DNA from: Actinomyces sp. ZJ308
GTDB lineage: Bacteria > Actinomycetota > Actinomycetes > Actinomycetales > Actinomycetaceae
Assembly (NCBI RefSeq): GCF_011752065.1
Contig: NZ_JAAIJY010000008.1
Coordinates: 26,262-90,261 of the forward strand
DNA: 64,000 nucleotides
Direction of reading: 5' to 3'
The translations under genes were made by a program, and so were the position numbers. Shown in pieces: positions 25,522 through 36,815 of the stretch. A model generated the notes under the pieces. The model did not search any database and had not been told where the DNA came from. It saw nothing but the letters and a program-made list of their open reading frames with translations. Each line of letters begins with the position of its first letter. Positions within the stretch are counted from its first letter, which is position 1.

Positions 25522-28500
25522 CCACTTCACGTAACGACTTCGAGGCGCCCGACGAGCCGTCGGGCGGCATCGATTCCGCCGCAACCGCCTCCGGTGCCGG
25601 TGACGGCGGAAGCAGCCGATCCAGCTCCAGCACCGCTCAGACCGATCAGTCCGCGGCGGACCGTCCCGGTCTCCTCGCCCGTGCCGCGAGCGCGCTGCGC
25701 CCTCGAAAGCGGGCCAGGACCTCCACGGGCTCCGCGTCCCACGACGCTCAGGAGATGGGCTCGGGTCTCACCTCCGGAACCACCACCTCCCGTCTGGCCG
25801 CCACCTTCCGCATCCCCCAGTCGCGGGCCCAGCGCCAGCGGCTGCGCAAGCGCCTGTCCTCCCTGGCCGCGGTCGTGTGCGTCGCCGCACTGGGAACGGC
25901 CGCCTGGCTCCACGAGGGCGTGGCCCAGGCCGACCTGCACCTCAATGACGGCGGCGTGTGGGTCACCTCCACCTCCAACCACCTGGTGGCCCGCCTCAAC
26001 TACCCCTCCCGCGAGGTCGACGGCACCATCCGCACCTCCTCATCCTCCTTCGACGTCACCCAGAACGCCGAGGACGTCCTGGTTCCCGACTCCGGTGACG
26101 CCTCCGTCTCCTCGGTCGATCCCTCCCAGGTCTCCTTCTCGGGACGCACCCAGCTCACCAAGGGCGTGACGATCGCCCAGGGCGGTGACCGGGTCATCGC
26201 CATCGACAAGGTCCAGGGCACCATCCGCGCCGCCAAGACCAAGTCGGCCGGATCCCTGACCGCCGCCGCCCCCGTGGTCACCGGCATGCCCGACGTCGTG
26301 GCCGTCGTCGGCAAGGACGGCGACATCCACGCCGCCTCGGCCACCAGCAAGTCGCTGGTCTCCCTGGAGGCGGACGACAAGGACTGGGAGGAGGCCACCA
26401 ACACCTCCCTGACGCTGACCTCAGGCACCGACCTGGCCATCACCGCCGTCGGGGACAAGCCCGTGGTCCTCGAGCGCAGCACCGGCATCCTCCACCTCCC
26501 CGAGGGCAAGACCGTCAACCTGGACGCCTCCGGCCTGGCGCTCCAGCAGCCCGGCCCCGAGGCCGACTCGGTCCTGGTCGCCTCCCGCACCGAGCTCATC
26601 TCCGTCCCCCTGGACGGGGGCAAGGTCACCAGAACGCCGTCGTCCAAGGAGGACCCGGCCCCCGAGGGCGTGCCCGCCCAACCGGTGCGCCTGGGCAAGT
26701 GCGTCTACGCGGCGTGGTCCGGATCGGGCCAGTTCGTGCGCAGCTGCTCCGGCCTGTTCAGCGGCGACACCGACACCGTCCACGACGACAAGCTCGCCTC
26801 GTCCTCCGCCCCCATCTTCCGAGTCAACCGCGACGCCATCGTGCTCAACGACCTGGAGACGGGATCGGTGTGGCTGCCCAACGAGGACCTCGTCCTCATC
26901 GACGACTGGACGGACAAGACGGCCCAGACCGACGACAGTGCCGACCAGAAGGACGACTCCGCCAACACCTCGGAGTCCCAGACGCCTCCGGAGCGCACCG
27001 AGGAGAACCACGCCCCCAAGGCGGTCGACGACAGCTTCGGCGTGCGACCGGGCCGATCCGCGCTCCTGCCCGTCCTGGCCAACGACTCCGACCCCGACGG
27101 CGACGTCCTCACCGCCACTCCGCAGGACGACGGCGGGTCGCTGGCGGCCACCAAGGCCCAGGGCGGACTGGCCCTGCGCATGGACATACCCGAGAACGGC
27201 CCCACCAGCTACTCCGTGCCCTACACGGCCGACGACGGCCGCGGCATGAGCGACTCCGCCGTCGCCACCGTGGATGTCCACGGCTGGGACGTCAACGGCG
27301 CCCCGAACCAGATCACCACCCCGACCCTCACCGTCGCCGAGGGCGCCTCCGGGTCCCTGGACGTCATGGGCCACTGGCTGGACCCGGACGGGGACGACCT
27401 CTACCTGGTCTCCGCCCAGGGCGAGGGGCTGGATACCAAGGTCTCCAACGAGGGCACCGTCACGGTGCGTGAGCTCGGCGCCGGCACCGGCACGCGGGAC
27501 CTGACCGTCACGGTCTCCGACGGCCGGGAGACCACCTCCGGCGTGGTCAAGGTCGACGTGCAGCCGGCCCAGTCGGCCAAGCCGATCGCCAACGCCGACC
27601 ACGTGCGCGTCGTCGCCGGTACCAAGGCCGTCGTCTCGCCCCTGGACAACGACACCTCCCCCTCCGGCGGGACCCTGCGCCTGGCCGCGGTCCAGGAGGC
27701 CCCGGCCGGGACCTCGATCGACGTCGACCAGCAGGCCGGTGTCTTCACCTTCTCCACCGACGCCAGTGCCCAGGCCCAGACCTACTACCTCACCTACGAC
27801 GTCATGGACGGGGCCAACACGGCCCAGGGGATCGTGCGCGTGGACGTCACCCCCAAGGCCGATGCCACGGTGCCGCCCGAGGTCGAGAACGACACCGCCC
27901 TGCTGCGCAACGGCGGCTCGACGACCATCGCCCCGCTCAACAACGACTTCGACCCCTCCGGAGGGATCCTGGTCCTGCAGTCGGTGAGCGCCCCGCCGGA
28001 CTCCGGCGTCACCGTGACCGTCGTGGACCACTCCCTGCTGCAGATCACCGCGGCCAGCACCGTCCCGGCCAACCTGACGGTGGACTACACCGTCACCAAC
28101 GGCACCTCCAGCGCCACCGGGAAGGTCGCGATCGTCCCGGTGACCCAGTCCCAGCCCCAGCCGCCGGTGGTCACCGATGACACCGCCGTCGTGCGAGCCG
28201 GCGACGTCGTCACCGCGTCCGTCCTGGACAACGACTCCTCCCCCTCCGGCCTCAACCTGTCGGTGGACTCGCAGGTCAGCCTCGTCGGCGACGAGCTGGG
28301 CACCGCCTGGGTCAGCGAGGACACCGTCCGCTTCCGCGCCGGCAACCAGCCCGGGCGCACCTCCTACGCCTACACGGTCAAGGACGATCAGGGGCAGACG
28401 GCCTCGGGAGTCCTCACCGTGGAGGTGCGCGCGCAGGACGCCGAGCACAACTCCGCGCCCTCTCCGCGCAACCTGGAGGCCCGCACCCTGGCCGGCTCGG

Positions 28501-31500
28501 CCACGAACATCACCGTGCCGCTGGACGGCATCGACCCCGACGGCGACTCGGTGAGCCTGGTGGGCCTCAACCAGGCCCCCTCCCTGGGCTCGGTGGAGGT
28601 CAACTCCTCGTGGCTGACCTACAAGCCCTCCGAGGGCGCCACCGGCACCGACACCTTCACCTACGTCGTCGAGGACCGCTTCGGCGCCCAGTCCACCGGC
28701 ACGGTCCGTGTGGGCGTCGCCCAGGCCTCCCCGGTCAACGTGGCCCCGGTGGCCACCGACGACCTGGTCGTGGCCAAGCCCGGACGCACCGTGGCCGTGG
28801 ACGTCCTGTCCAACGACCTGGACACCGACGGCGACACCCTGTCCCTGGAGGGCGACCCGGTCTCCAGCGACCCGTCGCTGGGCGTGTCCACCCGCGCCGG
28901 CCGTCTGGTGCTCAACCTGCCGGACAAGGAGGGCAACCACTCGGTGACCTACACCGTCTCCGACGGGCGCGGCGGCACCGACACGGGCACCGTCACCGTT
29001 CAGGTCTCCAGCAACGCGCCCCTGGCCAACCCGGTGGGTGTGGACGACTACGTGACCGTCGACCAGGTCGACGCCAACGGCCGGGTGACCATCCCGGTCC
29101 TGGACAACGACAAGGACACCGACGGCTCGCCGTGGGACCTCAAGCTCTCCTCCTCCGACCCCGACGTCGAGGTGGGCGAGGACTCCCTGAGCCTCACGGT
29201 GGGCGAGACCCAGCGGCTCGTGCTCTACACGATCACCGACGCCGACGGGCTGACCGGTCACGCCGTCGTCGTGGTCCCGGCCCGATCCGCCCTGCGGCCG
29301 CGCATCAACCCCTCGGCCGTGCCCGCCCACGTGCCCGCGGACAAGACCACGGACATCAACCTGTCCTCCTACATCCTCACCCGTGAGGGCACCAAGCCCG
29401 TCATCACGGACGCCTCCTCGATCCACATGGCCAAGGGCACCAAGGACGCCAAGACCGCATCGAACGGGTCGGCGCTATCCTTCACGCCGGAGTCGGGCTT
29501 CACCGGTCAGACCTCGGTGACCTTCACCGTGGCCGACGGCACCGGATCGGACGCCCTGAGCTCCACGCTCACGCTGCCCATCGTCGTGGACTCCTCGTCG
29601 AACAAGCCGCCGACCTTCACCCCCACCGAGGTGACGGTGGCGCCCGGCGAGGGGGCCGTCACGGCCAACCTGGCGGCCATGACCACCGACCCCGACCCGA
29701 GCGACAAGATCTCCTTCCAGGCCGGTCCCGCCCCCGCGGGCTTCGACATCTCCCTGAGCGGCTCGACGCTGTCCGTCAAGGCCGCCGACAAGGCCTCCGA
29801 GGGCACCACCGGCTCCATCCCGATCACGGTCTCCGACGGCGTCAACCCGCCGGTCAGCGCCTCCCTGCCCGTACGGGTGAGCGCCTCCAACAAGCCGCTC
29901 ATGACGACGGCTCCGATCAACCTGGAGTCCCGCAACGGCGAGGCGGTGAGCGCCGACGTGTCCACGGCGGTGAGCAACCCCTTCCCGGACAAGCCGATCA
30001 CCCTGTCCGGCACTCCGACGATCACCTCCGGCGAGGGCACGGTGAGCGTCTCCGGCACCACCGTCACCATCACCCCGAACGCCGGCTTCCACGGCACCAT
30101 CACGGCCCAGTACAAGGTGCTGGACTCCACCGGCTCCGAGTCGCGGGCCGTCACCGGCACGATCACCGTGCAGGTCGGCGGCGTGGCTCCCGCCGCCCCC
30201 TCCGGGGTGAACGTGGCACCCGTGGGCGCCGACTCGGCACGCGTGTCCTGGACCGACGGCTCCGCCAACGGCTCCCCCATCACCGGCTACAAGGTGAGTG
30301 TCAACGGCGCCGAGCAGACCTGCACGACCTCGAGCTGTCTCATCAGCAACCTGACGCCCGGCCAGACCTACAGCATCCAGGTGGTGGCCACCAACAAGTA
30401 CGGCGACTCCGCGGCCGCGACGGTTCCCTACCAGCACAACGCCACGGCCAAGACACCGGCCGCGCCCACGCTGACGGCCGACTCCGGGAGGGTCACCGCC
30501 GCCTGGACCGAGGTCGCCGACCCCTTCGGGGGCACGACGACCTATGACGTGCGCCTGTCGGACGGGACGATGCTCACGGGCCTGTCCGGGTCGTCGGCGT
30601 CCTTCGACGTCTCCCCGGGACGGGCGTACACCGCTCAGGTGCGCGCCCGGTCGAGCCAGGGGACGGTCTCGGAGTGGTCCTCCCCGTCCAACGCGGTGAC
30701 ACCCTTCGGGGAGCCCGGCGTCCCCGGCACCCCCGTCATCACCCCCAGCGGGGACACCGTCACGGTCAGCTGGCAGGCGGCCAACGGCAACGGCAGCCCC
30801 GTGAGCTACACGCTGCACTACTCCAACGGGAACACGAGCGACTCCAAGAACGTCGGAGGCGCCACCTCCACCACGGTCTCGATCTCCCGCGGAACCTGGA
30901 CCTTCTGGGTCGAGGCCGACAACGGTCACGGGTCCAAGGCCTCGGCCCAGGCCAGCTACACCTACAAGCCGACCCCGCTGACCCCCTCGACCCCCGCAGT
31001 CAGGGCCACCGGCAACAGCGGCGAGCTGGCCGTGAGTGCCTCGCCCCGAGCCGGCAACGGATGGAGCGTGGGCGACCTGACGGTGGAGTACTCCGTCGAC
31101 CAGGTCAACTGGACCACCTCCTCGACCATCCGGGGCCTGACCGACGGGCGGGCCTACACGGTCTACGCCCGGGTCAACGGCGGCGGACAGTACTCCGACG
31201 TCGTCGCCTCCTCCCCGGTGGCGCCCTACGGCCCGCCGTCGGCGCCCTCGGTCAGCTGCGAGCTCGGCGGCAAGAAGCAGAAGAGGGCCGTGTGCTCCTG
31301 GACCCCAGGAGCCAACAACGGCGCCGGTACCAGCTACGAGCAGAGCGACGACGGTGGCCAGACCGTGGAGAGCATCGAGGTCGGGGAGACCTACGACAAG
31401 AAGCTCAAGGCCGGCCATGCCGTGACCTGGTGCGTGCGCGCCAGGACCAACGCCGGCACCTCGGAGTGGGGCTGCGACACCGTCGCCAGGCCGCCCGAGC

Positions 31501-31814
31501 AGGACGACGACGATGACGACGATGACGACAACAACCGGGCCGTCCCGGTCGGCACCAAGCAGCAGTTCTACGTGGACTACACCCAGACCTGCCGTCCCTT
31601 CGGCCCCTGGGGCACCTGCTACCAGATGGTCTTCGACATCACCGGCAACCCCAACAGCACCGTGTCCTGCGGCTACTGGTACTGGGACACCTGGAACTGG
31701 CAGCCCGCCTGGAACGAGGAGGAGATCAGCCTCGATAAGAACGGTTACGCCCGGCACAAGTTCCCCCACCGGACACCGAACTGGGACCAGTCCATCACCT
31801 GCTCCCAGCAGTAA
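25518..31814 (+). CDS. Giant Ig-like/fibronectin III surface protein
   Basis: The protein has 2098 residues. After a Ser/Ala-rich basic cytosolic N-terminus (about 1-110) there is one membrane segment at about 113-131, giving a type II anchor with the remainder outside. A repeat region (about 140-470) resembles a beta-propeller. It is followed by tandem bacterial cadherin/Ig-like modules (about 505-1550) marked by N/D-D-x-DP/SPSGG calcium-loop-like motifs near residues 521, 707, 807, 903, 1005, 1097 and 1195. Then come three to four Fn3 domains (about 1555-1930), a nine-Asp tract (about 1996-2004) and a Trp/Tyr/Cys-rich C-terminal domain. There is no LPXTG signal. It heads the MoxR/DUF58 cluster; the role is probably adhesion or envelope scaffolding, and is inferred. 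Confidence 0.8.
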   Translation: MTTSRNDFEAPDEPSGGIDSAATASGAGDGGSSRSSSSTAQTDQSAADRPGLLARAASALRPRKRARTSTGSASHDAQEMGSGLTSGTTTSRLAATFRIPQSRAQRQRLRKRLSSLAAVVCVAALGTAAWLHEGVAQADLHLNDGGVWVTSTSNHLVARLNYPSREVDGTIRTSSSSFDVTQNAEDVLVPDSGDASVSSVDPSQVSFSGRTQLTKGVTIAQGGDRVIAIDKVQGTIRAAKTKSAGSLTAAAPVVTGMPDVVAVVGKDGDIHAASATSKSLVSLEADDKDWEEATNTSLTLTSGTDLAITAVGDKPVVLERSTGILHLPEGKTVNLDASGLALQQPGPEADSVLVASRTELISVPLDGGKVTRTPSSKEDPAPEGVPAQPVRLGKCVYAAWSGSGQFVRSCSGLFSGDTDTVHDDKLASSSAPIFRVNRDAIVLNDLETGSVWLPNEDLVLIDDWTDKTAQTDDSADQKDDSANTSESQTPPERTEENHAPKAVDDSFGVRPGRSALLPVLANDSDPDGDVLTATPQDDGGSLAATKAQGGLALRMDIPENGPTSYSVPYTADDGRGMSDSAVATVDVHGWDVNGAPNQITTPTLTVAEGASGSLDVMGHWLDPDGDDLYLVSAQGEGLDTKVSNEGTVTVRELGAGTGTRDLTVTVSDGRETTSGVVKVDVQPAQSAKPIANADHVRVVAGTKAVVSPLDNDTSPSGGTLRLAAVQEAPAGTSIDVDQQAGVFTFSTDASAQAQTYYLTYDVMDGANTAQGIVRVDVTPKADATVPPEVENDTALLRNGGSTTIAPLNNDFDPSGGILVLQSVSAPPDSGVTVTVVDHSLLQITAASTVPANLTVDYTVTNGTSSATGKVAIVPVTQSQPQPPVVTDDTAVVRAGDVVTASVLDNDSSPSGLNLSVDSQVSLVGDELGTAWVSEDTVRFRAGNQPGRTSYAYTVKDDQGQTASGVLTVEVRAQDAEHNSAPSPRNLEARTLAGSATNITVPLDGIDPDGDSVSLVGLNQAPSLGSVEVNSSWLTYKPSEGATGTDTFTYVVEDRFGAQSTGTVRVGVAQASPVNVAPVATDDLVVAKPGRTVAVDVLSNDLDTDGDTLSLEGDPVSSDPSLGVSTRAGRLVLNLPDKEGNHSVTYTVSDGRGGTDTGTVTVQVSSNAPLANPVGVDDYVTVDQVDANGRVTIPVLDNDKDTDGSPWDLKLSSSDPDVEVGEDSLSLTVGETQRLVLYTITDADGLTGHAVVVVPARSALRPRINPSAVPAHVPADKTTDINLSSYILTREGTKPVITDASSIHMAKGTKDAKTASNGSALSFTPESGFTGQTSVTFTVADGTGSDALSSTLTLPIVVDSSSNKPPTFTPTEVTVAPGEGAVTANLAAMTTDPDPSDKISFQAGPAPAGFDISLSGSTLSVKAADKASEGTTGSIPITVSDGVNPPVSASLPVRVSASNKPLMTTAPINLESRNGEAVSADVSTAVSNPFPDKPITLSGTPTITSGEGTVSVSGTTVTITPNAGFHGTITAQYKVLDSTGSESRAVTGTITVQVGGVAPAAPSGVNVAPVGADSARVSWTDGSANGSPITGYKVSVNGAEQTCTTSSCLISNLTPGQTYSIQVVATNKYGDSAAATVPYQHNATAKTPAAPTLTADSGRVTAAWTEVADPFGGTTTYDVRLSDGTMLTGLSGSSASFDVSPGRAYTAQVRARSSQGTVSEWSSPSNAVTPFGEPGVPGTPVITPSGDTVTVSWQAANGNGSPVSYTLHYSNGNTSDSKNVGGATSTTVSISRGTWTFWVEADNGHGSKASAQASYTYKPTPLTPSTPAVRATGNSGELAVSASPRAGNGWSVGDLTVEYSVDQVNWTTSSTIRGLTDGRAYTVYARVNGGGQYSDVVASSPVAPYGPPSAPSVSCELGGKKQKRAVCSWTPGANNGAGTSYEQSDDGGQTVESIEVGETYDKKLKAGHAVTWCVRARTNAGTSEWGCDTVARPPEQDDDDDDDDDNNRAVPVGTKQQFYVDYTQTCRPFGPWGTCYQMVFDITGNPNSTVSCGYWYWDTWNWQPAWNEEEISLDKNGYARHKFPHRTPNWDQSITCSQQ

Positions 31815-31833
31815 CCGGATCATTAACCGGATC
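31812..31833 (+). repeat. 10-bp direct repeat across the giant gene's stop
   Basis: TAACCGGATC occurs at 31812-31821 and again at 31824-31833. The first copy supplies the TAA stop of the giant protein. It lies in the 80-bp gap before the MoxR gene. Function unknown. Confidence 0.5.
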
Positions 31834-31894
31834 GATGCCCGGTACGCAACAAGTCACACACTCACATCTCTCCACCCGAAGGATCATTGATTCC

Positions 31895-32860
<966 letters not shown>

Positions 32861-32865
32861 GCCGC

Positions 32866-34230
32866 ATGCCGCCTCGTACGACGTCGCCGACCCCTGCCCG
32901 CCAGGCCCGCCCGGGACCCGCGGGCCGGGCCGGCGCATCCTCCCCGAAGTCCTCGGCGGCGTCCGCCTCCGCGGTCTCCCCGGCATCCGCCGCGTCGTCG
33001 GCCTCCGCGAGCGCGGCCCTGACCGCCAGGCCGGCGAGGTCTCGGCTGATCGACGCCGTCGCCGCGGTGCTGCGTCCGCTGCGCTGGCTGCTGCACACCA
33101 TCACCCCGATCGGATGGGGCTGCCTGGTACTGCTCGTGGCCTGCGGGCTGACCGGTGCCGTCATGGGCTGGCAGGAGGCATGGAGCGCCGCGATCGTCGT
33201 CGGCATCGTCGTGGTGAGCGCCTGGCTGTGGCTCGTCCCCCGCGGCGGCTACTCGGTCAGCCACAACCTGCTTGAGCCCCGCGTCACCGTGGGCGACCAC
33301 GCCCTCATCCGCCTGACCGTCACCAACCCGCGCCCCCGGCCGCTGCTGCCCTCGCGCATGGAGATGCCGGTGGGGCCGGGACGCGCCGTCTTCGTCGTCC
33401 CCACCCTGACTCCTCGGGCCGTCCACGAGCGCGGCTTCGTCCTGCCCACGCAGCGTCGCGGCATCGTCACCGTGGGCCCGGTCCTGGCGGTCCAGCGCGA
33501 CCCGGTGGGGCTGCTCCAGCGCGAGCGCTCCCTGACCACGCCGCAGCACATCCACATCCACCCGCGCACCCTGCGCCTGGGGACGGTCCTGCACGGCGTG
33601 CTGCGGGACATCGAGGGCGCCGTCACCCAGGACCTGTCCAGCTCCGACGTGGCCTTCCACGCGCTGCGCGACTACGTCCCCGGCGACGACCGGCGCAACG
33701 TCCACTGGCGCACCACCGCGCGCACCGGCAGGCTCATGGTGCGTCAGTTCGAGGAGACGCGCCGCTCCAGCCTGCTCGTCCTGCTGTCCACGCGCCAGGA
33801 CGACTACGCCGGCGAGGAGGACTTCGAGACCGCGGTGTCCATTGCCTGCTCCCTGACCATGGACGCGATCCAGGACGGGCGCGAGGTCCGTTTCATCACC
33901 CAGATCGGGGCCCTGCCCACCTCCTCCTCCCTGCGGATGCTGGACACGTCCTGCCTGCTGAGCACCGGGGAGGACGATGTCAGCTGCGACCTCCTGGTGC
34001 GACACGCCTGTACGGCGCACCCCGAGGCCTCTATCGTCGTCCTTGTCACCGGTCAGCAGGTCGACCGCGCCACCCTGGCCCGGGCTCGCGGCCTCGCCCC
34101 CCTGTCCATGGTGGCCGTCACGCTGCGCGCCGGTCAGCAGGGGCTGTCGCGCCACCACGCCGGAACGATGCCGGTCGTGGACATGGACCGTCTTGAGCAG
34201 CTTCCCACCGCCCTGAGGCGAGCACTATGA
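32866..34230 (+). CDS. DUF58 membrane protein
   Basis: After an Ala/Ser/Pro-rich start there are two hydrophobic helices (about 80-125), then a soluble part holding the DUF58 motif at about 262-295: LRDYVPGDDRRNVHWRTTAR with downstream MVRQFEE. DUF58 proteins have a von Willebrand-A-like fold and work with MoxR ATPases, probably in metal-ion-dependent protein assembly at the membrane. The start could be TTG at 32857, overlapping the MoxR stop, or ATG at 32866. The stop overlaps the ATG of the next gene by 4 nt, so translation is coupled. Confidence 0.88.
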   Translation: MPPRTTSPTPARQARPGPAGRAGASSPKSSAASASAVSPASAASSASASAALTARPARSRLIDAVAAVLRPLRWLLHTITPIGWGCLVLLVACGLTGAVMGWQEAWSAAIVVGIVVVSAWLWLVPRGGYSVSHNLLEPRVTVGDHALIRLTVTNPRPRPLLPSRMEMPVGPGRAVFVVPTLTPRAVHERGFVLPTQRRGIVTVGPVLAVQRDPVGLLQRERSLTTPQHIHIHPRTLRLGTVLHGVLRDIEGAVTQDLSSSDVAFHALRDYVPGDDRRNVHWRTTARTGRLMVRQFEETRRSSLLVLLSTRQDDYAGEEDFETAVSIACSLTMDAIQDGREVRFITQIGALPTSSSLRMLDTSCLLSTGEDDVSCDLLVRHACTAHPEASIVVLVTGQQVDRATLARARGLAPLSMVAVTLRAGQQGLSRHHAGTMPVVDMDRLEQLPTALRRAL

Positions 34231-36815
34231 CCCCCTCGACGACCTCCACCACCTTGCCCCCGCGGACCGCGGACTCTCCGCTCTCCGGCTCCCCCGCCGG
34301 GGCGCCGTCCCCGGCCGAGGCCCCCTCGCGCGGCACGGGGGCGTCCTCCGCGCGCTCGCCCGAGCCGGCCCCCTCGACGTCGACGACGTCGACGACGTCG
34401 TCGCGCACACGCAGCCTCTACAGCACTGAGACGACTCGCCCGGCCCGGTCGATCACCGGCGCCGGCCCGCTCCTGTCGCGTCCGTCGCGGCCGGCGCTCT
34501 CCACTCGCCGCTTCCTGCCCCCCAGGCGAGGCGCCAAGCCGCCCACAACGGCGGTGGCCGCCCTTGAGCTGACTCTCATGGCCGGGATCATCGCCGTCGG
34601 CGCAGTCCCCTTCCTACCGGTCTTCGCCTCCGTGGTCGGCTGCCTGGCCGTGGGCTACGGGGCTCTCATCGGGACCCTGACCGCGCTGGCCTGCTCGCGC
34701 CTGCGCCTGTCGGTGCTGCCGAGCATGGCCGCCCTGGCGCTGGTGCACGTCCTGGTGGCCCCGTGGCTGCTGACCGACGTCGGCTCCGGGCTCACAGCGG
34801 TCAAGACCGTTCTGGCCTCCACGGTCACCGTGTGGCGTGACGCCCTGACCGTGCCGATGCCGCTGAGCTCCTTCAGCGGGATGACGGTGTTGCCGTGGCT
34901 GACCGGACTGGTCGTCTCGGCCCTGGCGACCCGTCTCATTCTGGCGGGCCGTGAGGTCCTGGCCGGTCTGACCCTGGTCCTGCTGCCCGTGGTCGGTATC
35001 GGCTGGGGCGGGCAGGAGACCGTGCGCCCCACCGCGCTGGGCATCCTGTTCACCATCGGAGTCCTGGCCCTGTGGACCTGCGGCTCCCTGCGACAGCGGC
35101 GCAGCCACGTCATCGAGGCACTGGACCTGAGCTCCTACTCCACGACCTCGGGGACCACCAGCGCCCGCTCCACCGGTGACCTGGGCCGGGCGGCCCTGCG
35201 CGGCGCCGTCATCGCGGCCGTGCTGCTCCTCGTCACCTCCCTGGCGGCCATGGCCTTCACCCCCACCGCCCCCGTCTCCCGGACGGTGGTGCGCGACCTG
35301 TTCCAGCCGCCGCTGGACCTGACCGAGTACGCCAGCCCGCTGTCGCTGGTGCGCACCCTGGAGACCGACAAGGCCCACACCCGGCTCATGAAGCCCACCA
35401 ACCTGCCCTCGGGCGGACGCATCCGCATCGCGGCCATGGACTCCTACGACGGCCTGTCCGCCCACATCGGGCAGAACGAGAACGGGCAGTCGCGCTTCGA
35501 ACGCATCGGCGACAAGACCCAGCTGACGGCGAGCCGGCTCGACGGGCGCAAGCAGACCTCCTCCCTGACGATCGAGGACTACAGCTTCCCCTGGGTCCCC
35601 ACCATGCCCGAGACGATTCGTATCGAGTCCTCCGGCCCACGTCAGTCCGCCCTGCGCGAGGGCATGTACTACGACAAGTTCTCCTCCACCGGGATCGCCA
35701 CCAGCGGCCTGGCCGAGGGCGACGTCCTCACCGAGCGGGTCGCCCCCTACACCCCTCCCTCCGAGGCCACTCTCAACAAGGCCTCCCTGGCTCAGACCGC
35801 ACTGGGGCCGATCGACCAGGTGCCGCCGTCGGTGGCCTCCCTGGCCAAGGAGATCGTCGGGGCGGAGTCCAACCCCATCGCTCAGATCCGTGCCCTCCAG
35901 CAGCGCCTGCGCACGAGCTACTACTCCGACGGAACCCAGAGCCCCTCCCAGCCGGGGCACGGGGCCGCCCGTATCGCCTCGATGGTGGAGGCCGACTCCC
36001 TCATCGGCGACGACGAGCAGTACTCGGTCCTCATGATGCTCATGTGCCGCTCGCTCAACATCCCGGCCCGCGTGGTCATGGGCTTCGACCCGGCCACCGA
36101 CGGCGATGCCAAGACCGTCACCGGTGAGGACGTCAAGGCCTGGGTGGAGATCCCCTTCGAGGGACTGGGATGGGTGTCCTTCGACGTGACCCCGGACCGC
36201 GACCAGGTTCCTCAGCAGCAGACCACCCAGAAGGTCTCCAACCCCGAGCCCAACGTCCTCCAGCCCCCGCTGCCCAACGAGGACCCGGCCCAGCTGCCCC
36301 CCAACTACGAGGACCCCCAGCGCGACGACCCCGAGGACGACGACAAGGGCGGCCTGCCGACCGCGGTCATCGTCGTCGGCGGCTCCATCCTGGGGATCGC
36401 GGCGATCGTGGGCTCCGTCCTGGGCTGGAAGGCCTGGAGACGCAGTCGCCGGCGCGGCCGCACCGGCGTCGGCAAGGCCCTGGGGGCCTGGGAGGAGATC
36501 CTCGATCGAGCCCGCGACCTGGGACGCGTCCCCGGCTGGGGGGCCACGCGGCGCGAGGCGGCCGAGCAGCTGGCTCCGCACTTCCCGCAGGCCGACCTGC
36601 CCCGTTTCGCCGGAGCAGTCGACACCCAGGTCTTCAGCTCCGGGGAGCCCGCGTCGTACGCTCTAGGGGAGTTGTGGGATTCCTCAGACGCGATTGTCCG
36701 CTCCATGGGTGCGCAGCGCTCGCGTCTGGGACGGGCCATGGCCCGCCTGTCCCCACGCTCCCTTGTCCATCCCGCCGGGAGGCGGTCACGTCGACCCAGG
36801 AGGTTGCGGTCATGA
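34227..36815 (+). CDS. Transglutaminase-fold membrane protein with degenerate active site
   Basis: The protein has 862 residues. A Ser/Thr/Pro-rich N-terminus precedes six to seven membrane helices (about 112-355), an extracytoplasmic domain (about 360-705), a last helix at 709-731 and a basic cytosolic tail. The transglutaminase core reads GDDEQYSVLMMLMCRSLNIP, then DVKAWVEIPFEGLGWVSFDV. In active members these are G-x-C-E-Q-F-A and H-A-W-V-E. Here the nucleophile position is Asp596 and the His position is Lys637; only Asp653 of the triad remains. It is probably a non-catalytic binding or structural module that works with MoxR and DUF58. The GACGTCGAC repeats near 34375-34400 encode a Ser/Thr run. 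Confidence 0.85.
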   Translation: MTPSTTSTTLPPRTADSPLSGSPAGAPSPAEAPSRGTGASSARSPEPAPSTSTTSTTSSRTRSLYSTETTRPARSITGAGPLLSRPSRPALSTRRFLPPRRGAKPPTTAVAALELTLMAGIIAVGAVPFLPVFASVVGCLAVGYGALIGTLTALACSRLRLSVLPSMAALALVHVLVAPWLLTDVGSGLTAVKTVLASTVTVWRDALTVPMPLSSFSGMTVLPWLTGLVVSALATRLILAGREVLAGLTLVLLPVVGIGWGGQETVRPTALGILFTIGVLALWTCGSLRQRRSHVIEALDLSSYSTTSGTTSARSTGDLGRAALRGAVIAAVLLLVTSLAAMAFTPTAPVSRTVVRDLFQPPLDLTEYASPLSLVRTLETDKAHTRLMKPTNLPSGGRIRIAAMDSYDGLSAHIGQNENGQSRFERIGDKTQLTASRLDGRKQTSSLTIEDYSFPWVPTMPETIRIESSGPRQSALREGMYYDKFSSTGIATSGLAEGDVLTERVAPYTPPSEATLNKASLAQTALGPIDQVPPSVASLAKEIVGAESNPIAQIRALQQRLRTSYYSDGTQSPSQPGHGAARIASMVEADSLIGDDEQYSVLMMLMCRSLNIPARVVMGFDPATDGDAKTVTGEDVKAWVEIPFEGLGWVSFDVTPDRDQVPQQQTTQKVSNPEPNVLQPPLPNEDPAQLPPNYEDPQRDDPEDDDKGGLPTAVIVVGGSILGIAAIVGSVLGWKAWRRSRRRGRTGVGKALGAWEEILDRARDLGRVPGWGATRREAAEQLAPHFPQADLPRFAGAVDTQVFSSGEPASYALGELWDSSDAIVRSMGAQRSRLGRAMARLSPRSLVHPAGRRSRRPRRLRS

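Noticed and set aside
31501..31530. GAC/GAT run in the giant gene as a possible programmed frameshift or slippage site
   Set aside because: The frame continues unbroken into a well-formed aromatic domain and stop; there is no slippery heptamer or downstream alternative frame of interest.
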